Of a stretch of DNA of 64,000 nucleotides, positions 22,595-31,933 are shown piece by piece. How positions within the stretch are numbered: position 1 is the stretch's first letter; each line of letters starts with the position of its first letter. The stretch comes from DATATB01 sp036268995 (GTDB taxonomy: Bacteria; Planctomycetota; Planctomycetia; Pirellulales; PNKZ01): NCBI GenBank assembly GCA_036268995.1, contig DATATB010000072.1:74433-138432 (forward strand). The letters run 5' to 3'. The position numbers and the translations under genes are program-made. A model generated the notes under the pieces. It was not told the origin of the DNA, did not search any database, and worked only from the letters and a program-made list of their open reading frames with translations.

Positions 22595-24223
22595 CTACTC
22601 GAGCACGATCAATCGATCGCGAGCCACGCCGAATGCTTGCAGTCGCGCGACGTGCTCGGCGGAATCCACGAAGCTGGCGATCACCACCGGGCCGTCCCAG
22701 TCGCGGACTTGAGCCAGCGTCCACGTCGGGATCATCTTGCCGGCGCGCTGTGGGCGTGCGATCCACGTACAGGCGGCCCGCAGCTTCAATCCCAGCGAGG
22801 GCAGCATGGCGGCCAGCAGCCGGGCGGCGTCGCCGTCGCCGTAGAAGACCAATTCGGTTCGGCCCGTGGCCTTGAGATAGCTCAGTGTGACCCAGCAGCG
22901 CCGCGTCAGATGCCGGTCGTAGGCCCACATTCGCCGCAGAAAATTGGCCAGTCCCTTGAGCTTTCGTAGGATTTTGCGGCCGGCTGGCTGGCCCGGCACG
23001 GCGACGCCGAGCCGAGTCGTGCCGTATTTTTCGAGGAGTTGATGCCACAGCATGAGCACCAGCGCCGGCAGGACGCGCAGCCTGGCCGGCCGATTGAATC
23101 GCAGGCCAAACAGCGGCTGCGGTTGGGCGCGCGGCACTTCGGGCGCGTCGGCCGGCGAATCGACGGTTTCCAGGACGTGGATTCGGCCGTCGCCGAGCCG
23201 ATAGCTGCGGCTGCGGTGCTCGAGGCTTTGCGGCTGCCAACGGGCGAGCAGGTCGGTGTCGAGCAGGTCGCCCAATGTCGCCGGAGCCCGATCGTCAAGG
23301 TCGGTTCGCAGGCGAGCGATGGCCGGGTTCTCCTCCATCGGCAAGATCCGGCCCGACTGCCTGGCCTCGAGTGCCCGGCTCGACATTTGGGCACCATCGT
23401 GCGGCCCGGCGTAATTCTGGTCGCCCGCCTGGCCCGGATGCCACACGTGATACAGCCACTGGCTGGGATGCCAAAGCTCGCGCCGGCCGGCATTGGCCAG
23501 GCGGAAGGTCATTTCGTATGGCCCGCAAATATGGCCCAAGTAATCGCGGTGCATGTCGGCGCCGCCGATAGCCAGCAGGTCCTTGCGCGTGGCGCACATG
23601 CACGCGCCGTAGTTCCGCGTGTGCAGCGGATCGGCGGTGTCCAACAGTCCGGACGGCCGGCCATTGACCCAGTTCAGGCAGCCATAGCCGACCACTTCGT
23701 CCAGCGGCGGATAATTGAAGGGGTAAAACCGCCGGTCGTGATTGCGCACTTCGTCCAAGTGCAGCACGAGGTTCGGGTCGGCGTCGAATTGCTCGACAAT
23801 CGACTCGACCAGATTCGGATGCGCCAGCGCGTCGGAATCGCAGAAACAGACGATCCGGCCGGCGGCCAGGGCAATGCCCAGGTTGTACATCAGGTGCTTG
23901 TGGTAATAGACGTCCGGGGGCATGCCGAGCGCGACGTAGGTGTCGACGTCCGGATGCCGGCCCGAGGCCCGCGACTGCTCCAGCCGCCGAATCAGTTCCG
24001 CAGCGCGGCGAGCGTAGTATTCGATCCAGATGATCTCGTAGGTCGTCCGCGGCGCGGTCTGGTCGTTGAGATAGTCGAGAAAGTGATAGCTTTCTCGGCA
24101 GGACCAATCGAGCAGCACAAAGGTCAGGTCCACGCGGCCGGCCGGCTGTCGGCGAGCGATAAAGTCCAGCGGCCGGGACGCGAGTTGCCGAGCCTGGCGG
24201 GTGGTCGTGGGGCCGCTAATCAT
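22595..24223 (-). CDS. GT-A-fold glycosyltransferase with a C-terminal Rossmann-like domain
   Basis: The 542-residue protein begins with a family-2-like glycosyltransferase domain: VDLTFVLLDWSC, a nucleotide-sugar region YNLGIALAAGRIVCFCDSDAL with the DxD-type CDSD, and a GGADMHRDYLGHICGPYEMTFRLA acceptor-side block. After residue about 330 comes a linker and then a separate Rossmann-like domain (VFYGDGDAARLLAAMLPSLG to GPVVIASFVDSAEHVARL), of the kind found as a C-terminal add-on in surface-polysaccharide enzymes. No membrane segment is evident, so it is likely a cytoplasmic or peripheral enzyme. Start ATG 24223 has no clear ribosome binding site. It is divergent from the next glycosyltransferase. 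Confidence 0.82.
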   Translation of the reverse strand: MISGPTTTRQARQLASRPLDFIARRQPAGRVDLTFVLLDWSCRESYHFLDYLNDQTAPRTTYEIIWIEYYARRAAELIRRLEQSRASGRHPDVDTYVALGMPPDVYYHKHLMYNLGIALAAGRIVCFCDSDALAHPNLVESIVEQFDADPNLVLHLDEVRNHDRRFYPFNYPPLDEVVGYGCLNWVNGRPSGLLDTADPLHTRNYGACMCATRKDLLAIGGADMHRDYLGHICGPYEMTFRLANAGRRELWHPSQWLYHVWHPGQAGDQNYAGPHDGAQMSSRALEARQSGRILPMEENPAIARLRTDLDDRAPATLGDLLDTDLLARWQPQSLEHRSRSYRLGDGRIHVLETVDSPADAPEVPRAQPQPLFGLRFNRPARLRVLPALVLMLWHQLLEKYGTTRLGVAVPGQPAGRKILRKLKGLANFLRRMWAYDRHLTRRCWVTLSYLKATGRTELVFYGDGDAARLLAAMLPSLGLKLRAACTWIARPQRAGKMIPTWTLAQVRDWDGPVVIASFVDSAEHVARLQAFGVARDRLIVLE

Positions 24224-24454
24224 AGCTGCCAGTTCGAGCGGGATAGAAGTGTCAGAAAGCAGTGCCGTGACAGCACGGCTACCAGCCGCAATACACCGGA
24301 TGCGCGACGATTGTTACTCGATCGAACGGGCCCGCACAATGGCAGAACGTCGGTCACCACAACCGTGTTGTGCATTTGGGGCTGGATCACTACAATCCGC
24401 CCCCTACACGAACCAAGCTGGCTTGGCGGTGGTGTCTTTGACTGCGTGTCGAGT

Positions 24455-25243
24455 GTGCGCATCGTGATTGATATCAGTCTGATTCTGCCGACGCGTAAAC
24501 GAGTGCCGCAACTCGAGCGCGCGCTGGCGTCGATCGCGGCCACGGCCCAGCGGCCGGAAGCGCTGGAGGTCGTGCTGTATGTCGACGAAGACGACGCGGA
24601 TTCCCGCGCCGTCGAATTCTCTGGACTGCGTCTAGTGAAAATCGTGGGCAAACGGGGCACGATGGGCACGATCACGCGAACGTGCTACGAAGCCTGTTCG
24701 GGCCGCTACGTGATGCTGGCCAATGACGATATCGTGTTCCGCACGCCCGGCTGGGATGCGGAGGTGCTGGCCGCGTTCGAGCAATTTTCCGACGACATCG
24801 CGCTGGTCTGGGGCAACGACCTGTGCAGCGGCGCTCCGGCTCACCCGTTTCTGTCCCGCACGGTTTGCGACCTGTGGGGCGGCATCTGTCCGGCCGGCTA
24901 TTACCGCGAATTCATCGATACGCACTTGCACGACGTATTTCGGCGGCTCGAGCGGCTCGGCCATGCGCGGGCCGTTTACCTGCCGGAAGTCATCGTCGAA
25001 CATTTGCATTTCATCGCGGGCAAAGCGGCGGCCGACGAAGGCTATGCCAATCGGCGCCGCGAGCGCGACGAACTGTTGTACGTCGAGCGGCGCGAGCAGC
25101 GCGCCCACCAGGCGGCCGTGCTGGCCGATTCGATTCAGCAGCGTCTTTCACCCGCCGTTGCCTACGGCGCTACTGACAAAAAACCAATGGTCATGACACG
25201 AGGTCATGATGGCGCATTTTGTACGGAAGGGGGTCTTCGATGA
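24455..25243 (+). CDS. Glycosyltransferase family 2 protein
   Basis: The protein of about 262 residues starts with ISLILPTRKRVPQLERALAS, the classic GT2 opening, continues with VVLYVDEDDADS and GRYVMLANDDIVFRTPGWDAEVL, which holds the metal-binding DDD-like site, and ends with a charged helical tail. No ATG gives this N-terminus; GTG 24455 or GTG 24464 are the candidates and neither has a strong ribosome binding site, so the start is uncertain by a few residues. A long open frame upstream runs antisense to the previous glycosyltransferase and is not coding. The stop overlaps the next gene as ATGA, so the two are coupled. Confidence 0.82.
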   Translation: MRIVIDISLILPTRKRVPQLERALASIAATAQRPEALEVVLYVDEDDADSRAVEFSGLRLVKIVGKRGTMGTITRTCYEACSGRYVMLANDDIVFRTPGWDAEVLAAFEQFSDDIALVWGNDLCSGAPAHPFLSRTVCDLWGGICPAGYYREFIDTHLHDVFRRLERLGHARAVYLPEVIVEHLHFIAGKAAADEGYANRRRERDELLYVERREQRAHQAAVLADSIQQRLSPAVAYGATDKKPMVMTRGHDGAFCTEGGLR

Positions 25244-27516
25244 GCCAATCGATGGTCGATGAACAGCCGCAGATCGGCGACGACGAAGCGGCTGCAGAAC
25301 GGGCGTTCGACGCGGGCGATTATACGACCGCGGCACTCGAGGCAGGCAGCGACGAGCTGCGCGGAGCGGCCTTGGTGCTGCTGGGCAACCACGAGGAAGG
25401 CATGCCGCTGCTGGAGCGGCTCTCGTCGCCCCGCGCGATCCTGTACCACGCTTTCGGCTTGTGGGGCATGGGGTATTACAACGAAGCCGACGGCCAACTC
25501 GCCCAGGTGTGCGACGATCTCGACGTGGGCAGCATCGCCCGCGGCATTCGGCAGTTCATCAAGCGCCGGCAGATCCGAATTCTGCTGCAAGGCCGCGACG
25601 ATCCGAACTGCCCCGATTACGATTTCGTGGGCGCAATTCGAGCGATGCCGCACTTTGACGTGACGACGGTCGGCTTTTCGTCGAAGAGCGACATCGTCAT
25701 CGACCACCAGACCACGTACGACGAGATGGTCCAGCGGCTTCCGACGGGCTGGCGCCCGGACTTCTTTCTCAGCCACCTGGTCGAGGACAATCCGCCGCCG
25801 ATCGGCATCGAAAACGCCTTTTTTCCCACGATCTGCCACACGCAGGACTTCGATCGGCACTTTCATCATTGCCGCCATTACCTGCCGCTGTTCGATGCCG
25901 TGGTGACGCTGGGCCGCACGGACCACGAGGACATGCAACGGCTCACCGGCGGCTCGGTGTTCGTATTCCCGAAGCTGCTGGGCGTCAGCGCCAAGGCGGA
26001 ACGCGAAACGTTCAAACGCCGGAATATCGACGTCTTTATCTCCGGCACGCTGTTCAACCACACGCGGGCCAAAGGCCGGCACTTGTTCGATATTTCGCAG
26101 TTGCCCTCGCGCTACAATATCGAGCTGCTGGACGGCTACATCTCGGCCGACGATTACTACCGCCGGTTGGGACAGGCCAAAGCCACCTTTACGTTCGTCA
26201 ATCGTTGCGGGCTGATCAACGGCCGGGCCATTGAGGCCATCAGCCAGGGCACGTGCGCCGTATACCAAGAAGGGGGCGAACTCGGCCTGTTCCTGAACGA
26301 AGAAGACGGCGCCGTACCCTACACCCCCGGCAACGAGCTGGCCACGCTTACGAAAGTGGTGGACCAATGGGATACGCGCTATCATCGCTTTGCCGAGAAC
26401 GGTCAGCGCAAAGTTCGCAAGGTGTTCGGCATCGAAACTTGCCTCGAGCGCTACATGCACTTTGTTGCGCTCTGTTCGCTGCGGGGGATTCAGCGCGAGC
26501 GCCGCGCCGTGGACCCGGTCTTTTCGAGCATGCGGTATCCCAACCGCTCGCCGCAGCGCAGTTGGTTTCATTTTGATTACTCGATGTCCAAGGTGCTGGA
26601 CCTGCAAACCCGATTTCGCACGCAATTCGCCGACTCGTCCGCTTATGCGCATCTGGATGCCTGCGGCGAATCGGCCCTGTACAGTTACTTGATCGCGCGG
26701 CCCCACGTTTCGTCGCTGGCCGACGGTTCGAAGCCCGACTGGTTCTATAAGCGAACGGCGCGGTGGGCCATTCCGGTGGCCGCATGGCTCAAGAAGCGTC
26801 CCGCGGTGAAGGCCTTCATCAAGCCGTTTTTAGGCATCGTGCCGTATTCGAAACGGCTGCGTAACGACGTGTTTGCGCACCTCACCTACGAGCAGCTCGA
26901 CGTCCTGGTGACGAGCGCCTTGGAAACCTATCGGAATTTGGCCGAGAAATTTCCGGCGCACATGGCGGCCCACTTCAACCTGGCCCGCATCCGCTACGAA
27001 AAGGGCTACTACGAAGAGGCGCAGGCAGATTTCGAGCGCGTCCTGCGCGACGAAACGCTGCAGTATCATCCCAAAGACTTGCTGTTCTGGCGGGAATTTC
27101 ACGATTACGAGTTCGACTACGATTTGATGATGCACGAAATCGTGGCGCATGCCCGCGACGGAAATCCCAGCCACTTGCGATTGATCGAGCGAGCGATCCG
27201 TGAGAGCAGCCGCTTGTACCTGGCCAAGATTCAGCAGCGCGCGGGGCAACTCGAGGCAGCCGGCGCAGCACTGGCCGAAGCGCCATCCGAGGGTTGGCAA
27301 TTTCCGGCGACCAGCCTCGAGCGTGCCCGCATCGAAATGCGGCTCAAGCATTTCAGCGCTGCCGAGCAACATCTTCGCCAAGCCCTGACGCTGGACCGCG
27401 TGCTACTCACGCAGATCTCGCACGACGAACTCGTCGAACTGCACGAGAACGGCTGCGAGTTGTCCGACCTGCTGGTCGAGTGCCGATTTCTCAAGCATCG
27501 TAGCAAGAACAGGTAG
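25240..27516 (+). CDS. Large glycosyltransferase with a TPR-like C-terminal region
   Basis: The 758-residue protein starts at ATG 25240, behind GGAAGGGGG and overlapping the previous stop. An N-terminal region with short helical repeats (residues 1-100) is followed by a GT-B-like module: ICHTQDFDRHFHH, VFPKLLGVSAKAE, IDVFISGTLFNHTRAKGRHLF and a C-terminal glycosyltransferase block with FTFVNRCGLINGRAIEAISQGTCAVYQE and ERYMHFVAL, as in the PF13524 group. Residues after about 570 form TPR-like helices (AHFNLARIRYEKGYYEEAQADFERVL; RIEMRLKHFSAAEQHLRQAL). TPR-linked glycosyltransferases can act on proteins or lipids. Its place at the end of the polysaccharide locus favours surface glycan assembly. 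Confidence 0.8.
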   Translation: MSQSMVDEQPQIGDDEAAAERAFDAGDYTTAALEAGSDELRGAALVLLGNHEEGMPLLERLSSPRAILYHAFGLWGMGYYNEADGQLAQVCDDLDVGSIARGIRQFIKRRQIRILLQGRDDPNCPDYDFVGAIRAMPHFDVTTVGFSSKSDIVIDHQTTYDEMVQRLPTGWRPDFFLSHLVEDNPPPIGIENAFFPTICHTQDFDRHFHHCRHYLPLFDAVVTLGRTDHEDMQRLTGGSVFVFPKLLGVSAKAERETFKRRNIDVFISGTLFNHTRAKGRHLFDISQLPSRYNIELLDGYISADDYYRRLGQAKATFTFVNRCGLINGRAIEAISQGTCAVYQEGGELGLFLNEEDGAVPYTPGNELATLTKVVDQWDTRYHRFAENGQRKVRKVFGIETCLERYMHFVALCSLRGIQRERRAVDPVFSSMRYPNRSPQRSWFHFDYSMSKVLDLQTRFRTQFADSSAYAHLDACGESALYSYLIARPHVSSLADGSKPDWFYKRTARWAIPVAAWLKKRPAVKAFIKPFLGIVPYSKRLRNDVFAHLTYEQLDVLVTSALETYRNLAEKFPAHMAAHFNLARIRYEKGYYEEAQADFERVLRDETLQYHPKDLLFWREFHDYEFDYDLMMHEIVAHARDGNPSHLRLIERAIRESSRLYLAKIQQRAGQLEAAGAALAEAPSEGWQFPATSLERARIEMRLKHFSAAEQHLRQALTLDRVLLTQISHDELVELHENGCELSDLLVECRFLKHRSKNR

Positions 27517-27592
27517 GACCCGCGGCAGCGTCGACACCGCACGCCCGACGGCAAAAGGATCGCGCCGCTGCGCTGGGCGGCGGCGCCGGCCT

Positions 27593-28528
27593 TTACTTGC
27601 CCGCGCCCCGGCGGCTGCGGCCGGTCATGTCCCAGGCGGTGATCCACGTCGTACTCTGCCGCTTGAGACCAAAGTCCTTTTCCAACCGCTTTTCCATGTC
27701 GGGCAAGTGGCCGGCACCGTAAAAAATGCCCAGACGCTGCTTGCCGGCAGCCAGCTGTTTGGCCAGCACGGCCAAGGCCACCTTGTTGCGCTCGGAGATG
27801 ATCGTCGAGCCGTCCGGGCCTTCAATCGCGCCGATCGAGCCTTCGAGATCCTCGAACTGCTGGGCCATGATGCGTTTAAGCGCCAGGCTAGGATCGGGAT
27901 CGAACAACACCGAGAGCAGCGCGGCGTCGAGACTCTGCTCGGGATGCTTGCCCTGCTGGGAGATGCTGTAGCCCATCATGCGAAAGAACATCGTCAGCAA
28001 GCTTTCGTTGCGCTGCTCCATCGATTTCTTGAACTCATCCGGCGACATGTCGGCATGCACGAAGTTCGGCTTGTGATAATCGATCCGATCGAGCTGAAAA
28101 TCGAGGTCCAGAATGCCGGTCAGCCCTTGCTGGAGCTGACCGATCGGATGTGAGCTTTTGGCGCCGGTCTTGGGGACCACCGTGCCGGGCGGTGCGACCA
28201 ACTCGTAAAGCAGCGCGTCGTACTTTTCGAAGCGCTCGTTGAGCCCGCGATAATACGCGGTGTCGGCGATGTGCACCGCGCCGACTAAGTCGACGTAGTG
28301 CTTTTGATCTTCGCGCCCCGAGCGCGTGTAGCGAACGATGGCCGTTTGCAAGGCAATCGGCCGATCCTTTCCGTCACGCAGCAGCCGCACAAAGCCGGGC
28401 TTCGGCTCTTCGCTAGCAGGCCGCACCTTGGCCGGGGGCGTCTCGGCCAGCACCGGCACCGCCGGCATCCAGCCGCAGCTAGCGGCCAGCAGAAGCAGGA
28501 CGGAAAGACGCACAGGGTGAGATCGCAT
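27593..28528 (-). CDS. Secreted TraB/GumN (TIKI)-like protein
   Basis: The 311-residue product has a signal peptide (MRSHPVRLSVLLLLAASCG to VLAET). The core shows the two GxxH motifs that mark the TraB/GumN/TIKI metalloprotease-like superfamily: VDLVGAVHIADTAYYRGL, followed by DALLYELV with the conserved glutamate, and RLGIFYGAGHLPDMEKRL near the C-terminus. In characterised TIKI proteins these residues bind metal for proteolysis; whether this bacterial relative is a protease is unknown. It stands between convergent and codirectional genes without an obvious operon partner. Confidence 0.7.
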   Translation of the reverse strand: MRSHPVRLSVLLLLAASCGWMPAVPVLAETPPAKVRPASEEPKPGFVRLLRDGKDRPIALQTAIVRYTRSGREDQKHYVDLVGAVHIADTAYYRGLNERFEKYDALLYELVAPPGTVVPKTGAKSSHPIGQLQQGLTGILDLDFQLDRIDYHKPNFVHADMSPDEFKKSMEQRNESLLTMFFRMMGYSISQQGKHPEQSLDAALLSVLFDPDPSLALKRIMAQQFEDLEGSIGAIEGPDGSTIISERNKVALAVLAKQLAAGKQRLGIFYGAGHLPDMEKRLEKDFGLKRQSTTWITAWDMTGRSRRGAGK

Positions 28529-28584
28529 TGCAGGCCTGCCTTTCGCTCGCCAAAAACGGAACGGGCTGACGCCCCGGGCCTCGC

Positions 28585-29151
28585 CTAGCTGCTGGCAGCC
28601 TTCAGCATCCGCATGAAGGTCTGCATCAGCATGCTGATATCGTGCCAGGTGCGAGCCGTTACCAGGTTGCCATCAATTACTCGTGGCTCATCGACATACT
28701 TGGCGCCCCCCTGCTCCGCATCGAGGGCACATTTGGCGACGGTCGTTACGGTCCGGCCTTTGATACAGCCGGCTGCTGTCAAAATCTCCACGCCGTGGCA
28801 CAGGCAAGCCACCGGCTTCCGAGCTTCGAAGAAATGCCGGGTGATCTCCAGCAGCTTTCGGTCGTAGCGCAGATACTCGGGTGCCCGCCCGCCGGATACG
28901 AACAGACCGGCATACTCGCTGGGGTCCACGTCCTTGAACGCGACCGTCGCCCGTAAATGGTAGCCCGGGCTTTCGCGCGTGATGTCCCAGGGCGGATCGC
29001 CGGGCGGAATCTCGTGCATCACAGTGTGATAGAGCCGGGCCTCGGGGCCGGCGATCACGCATTCGAAACCGTCTTCGGGCAATCGAAACACGGGATACAT
29101 GGTATCCAGCGTTTCGGTCGCATCCCCAATTGGCAGCAGGACTTTCGGCAT
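28585..29151 (-). CDS. DJ-1/PfpI family protein (class I glutamine amidotransferase-like)
   Basis: The 188-residue protein starts at ATG 29151 (MPKVLLPIGDATETLDTMYP), which gives the family N-terminus; ATG 29175 would add eight residues. The nucleophile elbow reads VACLCHGVEIL with Cys118 followed by His119, and SGGRAPEYLR supplies the conserved glycines. Members act as glyoxalases, deglycases, proteases or chaperones, so only the family can be stated. The context gives no further clue: it lies between the secreted TraB-like gene and a repeat-rich gap. Confidence 0.85.
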   Translation of the reverse strand: MPKVLLPIGDATETLDTMYPVFRLPEDGFECVIAGPEARLYHTVMHEIPPGDPPWDITRESPGYHLRATVAFKDVDPSEYAGLFVSGGRAPEYLRYDRKLLEITRHFFEARKPVACLCHGVEILTAAGCIKGRTVTTVAKCALDAEQGGAKYVDEPRVIDGNLVTARTWHDISMLMQTFMRMLKAASS

Positions 29152-29560
29152 AAACGTCGGAGCTCCCAGGGCCATTTCCCCTTGCAAGCGGTGCTGTCAG
29201 CCGCTGCCCCAGCTCGTTGGCAAGGTGCGGTGGTTTCATCCTATCGGGTGGCGCAGCCGTTTGCCAGCCACCGGGATGTTGTCCGTGGTCAGTGGTCCGT
29301 GGCAACTGACAACGGACAACTGACCACGGACAACTTTGCATGCAAGCAAAGCATGGCCCGCAGCGAGCTTGCTGGCTGTTGTTGGGCATGCAAAGGCAGC
29401 CGAGGACCGACAATCGGCAAATCCGTTAGCTTTTACCTTTCTTTTTCAACTAGCGCGACTGGCATGGCCGATACTACCCGCACGAACACCGCATAGACTT
29501 TCCAGCGTGGGAAGTCGTGCGCCGGGAAATAGACGCCAAAAAGCTCAGGTAGAGTCACCG
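29152..29560. other. Intergenic region with a hairpin-forming repeat
   Basis: A frame in phase with the BBP7 gene is open through this stretch but crosses the inverted repeat at 29278-29334 and has no start signals, so it is not considered coding. No other gene is seen; the promoter of the BBP7 gene should lie in 29340-29540. Confidence 0.6.
29278..29334. repeat. Inverted repeat with the GTTGTCCGTGGTCAGT core (dispersed repeat, copy 2)
   Basis: The 16-bp arms 29278-29293 and 29319-29334 are perfect reverse complements. The first 23 bases equal 1048-1070. The inner bases can extend the pairing (GTCCGT with ACGGAC). Confidence 0.85.
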
Positions 29561-31282
29561 ATGGCACTCAACCGCTTCCAGCCGTGGCTGCTCGTTTTCA
29601 TCTTGCAGCTACTCGTCATTTCCGCCGCCAGGGCGCAAGAGAGCTCGAGCGCGGGCGTCCCTGCGTTCGCGCCCGGCATCTTCGAGGACAGCGACTTTCA
29701 GTTCTTTTCGCAGCCGGATCTCACCGGCTATGGCAGCGGCAACCAGCCGCCGCACGGCTGGTTCGGCAATGTGGATTACTTGATCTGGGGCGTTTCGGCC
29801 CCGCAGGTATCGCCGGTAGGTGCCGATCACACCCGGCAGGTGTTTACGAACAACGGCGCGGCGGGGCAATCCAACGGCGCCACCCCGGGGTTCACCAATA
29901 CGACCGCCGACACCGGCACCATAACCAGCGGCATCAACACCACCTCGCTGTTTACCACCGAAAGTAACAGCGATACCACGGGCTTTACGCGCATGGGCTT
30001 CCACTCCGGTGCGCGCATCGACGTGGGCTACATCGACGACGACACGAATTCGGGCTGGTTGTTTAGCGGTTTCCGGCTGGCGAGCGTCACGCAGTCGACC
30101 AACACGGCCAATGCGAACATGGTGCTCGACGATGGTTCTCCGACCGATACGTTCGGCGCCAATATCCCGCAGGCCGCGGTCTACAATGGCATTCCCGGCG
30201 GCCCTACGTCGCTGCCGTTGCTCTACGGCTGGGTGGATCGCACCGGCGGCGGTGCAACCGGCTTACAGCCCGATGGCTACGTCGACGATGTCAACCACAA
30301 CAATATTTATGGTCCCCAGGGTCGCGACCGCGGCGTATCCAGTGGCAACGTGCTGTCGACCGGCACCACCTTGTCCGGGCACCCGTCGAATGAAGGCGCA
30401 GCGGACACAGTGACCACGGGCGGGCCCGGCTTCACGGCCACCGGCCCCAACCCCGGCCAGCCCGCGTCCGGCACCTACCAGCCCATCGACTACGGCGACG
30501 CGGTGCCGCTGCCGGTGATCTTCAGCAGCCTGAAGTTGCAGTACACGAATTGGGCCTACGGCGCAGAAGCCTCACGGCTGTGGCGGCTTGGCGAGGGCCA
30601 TTATGGCGGCACGTGGGAAGCATTCGGTGGTGTCCGCTACCTGGATTACGGCGACTACTTCGGCGGCTACGGCACCGGCGGCATTCTCGCGAATTCGTAC
30701 TGGGGTGCCACGGTTGAAAACCACATCGGCGGTGGACAAGCCGGTCTGCGCTGGAGGAAGAAATGGGCCCGCATGGGCCTGGCCATCGAAGCCCGCGGCA
30801 CCGCCGGCGCCAACTTTCAGAATTCGCACATGTCGGGCGAAATCGGCAGCCTGCTGACGATGGTTCAGCCGAATCCCACGGTAGTGTACACCACCGTGAC
30901 GATTCCGCAGACGCAAGTCACGCCGGCACCGACGACCACCAACCAGTTAGTCATCGTAACCACGCAGGCCAATAACCCCGGCGGCGGAACAACCGCCTTC
31001 CGCGTGAACCAGCCGATGAACCTGAACCCCACGGGGTTCAACGTCAATCAACACAAGGTTACCTTCTCGCCCGTCGGCGAGTTACGGGCCAACTGGTCGT
31101 ATCAGTTGTTCAACCAGGTCTCGTTGACCGCCGGTTGGACCGGCATCTTTGTCAACGGCGTGGGCCAGGCCTCGAGGCAGATCGAGTACGCGGTGCCGGC
31201 ATTCACGTTCATGCAGGGCGCTGGCCAGCACCAGACCGTGGTGCTGACGGGCTTGAATATCGGCATCCAGTTCAATCGCTAA
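29561..31282 (+). CDS. BBP7 family outer-membrane beta-barrel protein
   Basis: The 573-residue protein begins with a signal peptide (MALNRFQPWLLVFILQLLVI, then SAARAQESS). After it comes GWFGNVDYLIWGVSAPQVSPV, the typical opening of planctomycete BBP7 (PF07585) barrel proteins, which recur in hundreds of copies in this phylum. The mature chain is rich in Gly, Thr and aromatic residues with alternating strand patterns (LQYTNWAYGAEASRLWRL, VRYLDYGDYFGGYG, QVSLTAGWTGIFVNGVGQA), consistent with an outer-membrane barrel. A Thr/Pro-rich loop lies near residues 445-490. It lacks a terminal phenylalanine (ends IQFNR). The function is unknown. Confidence 0.85.
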   Translation: MALNRFQPWLLVFILQLLVISAARAQESSSAGVPAFAPGIFEDSDFQFFSQPDLTGYGSGNQPPHGWFGNVDYLIWGVSAPQVSPVGADHTRQVFTNNGAAGQSNGATPGFTNTTADTGTITSGINTTSLFTTESNSDTTGFTRMGFHSGARIDVGYIDDDTNSGWLFSGFRLASVTQSTNTANANMVLDDGSPTDTFGANIPQAAVYNGIPGGPTSLPLLYGWVDRTGGGATGLQPDGYVDDVNHNNIYGPQGRDRGVSSGNVLSTGTTLSGHPSNEGAADTVTTGGPGFTATGPNPGQPASGTYQPIDYGDAVPLPVIFSSLKLQYTNWAYGAEASRLWRLGEGHYGGTWEAFGGVRYLDYGDYFGGYGTGGILANSYWGATVENHIGGGQAGLRWRKKWARMGLAIEARGTAGANFQNSHMSGEIGSLLTMVQPNPTVVYTTVTIPQTQVTPAPTTTNQLVIVTTQANNPGGGTTAFRVNQPMNLNPTGFNVNQHKVTFSPVGELRANWSYQLFNQVSLTAGWTGIFVNGVGQASRQIEYAVPAFTFMQGAGQHQTVVLTGLNIGIQFNR

Positions 31283-31306
31283 GCGCGCCGCCCAGCGATA
31301 TTTCGG

Positions 31307-31334
31307 TGAGCCGGGAGCATCAGCGACCGGAGGT
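31307..31334. repeat. GAGCCGGGAGC dispersed repeat, copy 1
   Basis: The sequence GAGCCGGGAGC followed by a variable dinucleotide region and AGCGACCGGAGG matches 45215-45241. This copy lies 25 bp after the BBP7 stop. Confidence 0.7.
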
Positions 31335-31368
31335 TTAGCCACTGGGGCCGTTGCCTTGCCGGAGCCTG

Positions 31369-31557
31369 TCAGACCGCGCCACTCACGCGGTGCATCCGAC
31401 GCAACTCGGCCAGCTCGTTGCACAGCCGATGCCGCAATGGGCTCTCGGGACGAAGCTCGTCGATGAGCGATTCGAGCTTGGCAAACGTGTCGTCTGAGAA
31501 TACACGCAGCTGGATGATTTTCCGCCAGCTCTTGGCCACTTCTTGTTCGGTTAGCAA
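31369..31557 (-). CDS. Small conserved-looking hypothetical protein
   Basis: The 62-residue protein (MLTEQEVAKSWRKIIQLRV to LAELRRMHRVSG) is helical and charged, with no cysteine or membrane segment. The start codon is TTG 31557, preceded by AAGGGG at a good distance. Short proteins of this size and pattern, with a central ESPLRHRLCNELA-like motif, seem common in planctomycetes, but I cannot assign a function. The unusual start codon and short length leave room for it to be spurious. Confidence 0.5.
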   Translation of the reverse strand: MLTEQEVAKSWRKIIQLRVFSDDTFAKLESLIDELRPESPLRHRLCNELAELRRMHRVSGAV

Positions 31558-31933
31558 GCTTGGGCCCCTTCGGCGCGAGATGAGTGGGGATATCAGTCTA
31601 GTTCATTGTAGGGCTCCTGGGCCTAATCGCAAGTCCGACCTCGCAGAAGCGCTGCTCGGCTGCCCCGGACAATCCTGATCGTTCGAGCCGGGCGGCGATC
31701 CCGCCCCTGTGCTCGCCCGAGGCCAGACCGGCTAAACCGGCCGGCTTTGCCGCCGGTGCCACGATGAATCCCGCGCCAGCGGGATGCCGTGGCCCAAATT
31801 AAAAACGGTAGCCTTCAAACTCAGGGTTGCGTGAGGGGATTGCCCTCCCCTATGCTAAGGACGATCCCCCGCGCGGCCGGCTCCGGGCATGGCCTGGCTT
31901 CTGCGCGCCGATGGAAACCCAAGGCATGGAATT
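31558..31933. other. Intergenic region; one perfect hairpin, no gene seen
   Basis: A hairpin ATCCCGC-GCCA-GCGGGAT lies at 31768-31785 next to a CCGG-rich palindromic patch at about 31735-31757. Nothing else stands out; the promoter of the GNAT gene should be in the last 120 bp. Confidence 0.5.

Noticed and set aside
23039..24454. Upstream extension of the GT2 gene giving a protein of over 700 residues
   Set aside because: The extra part lies antisense to the glycosyltransferase at 22595-24223 and shows no domain; the GT2 fold begins only at about 24455.
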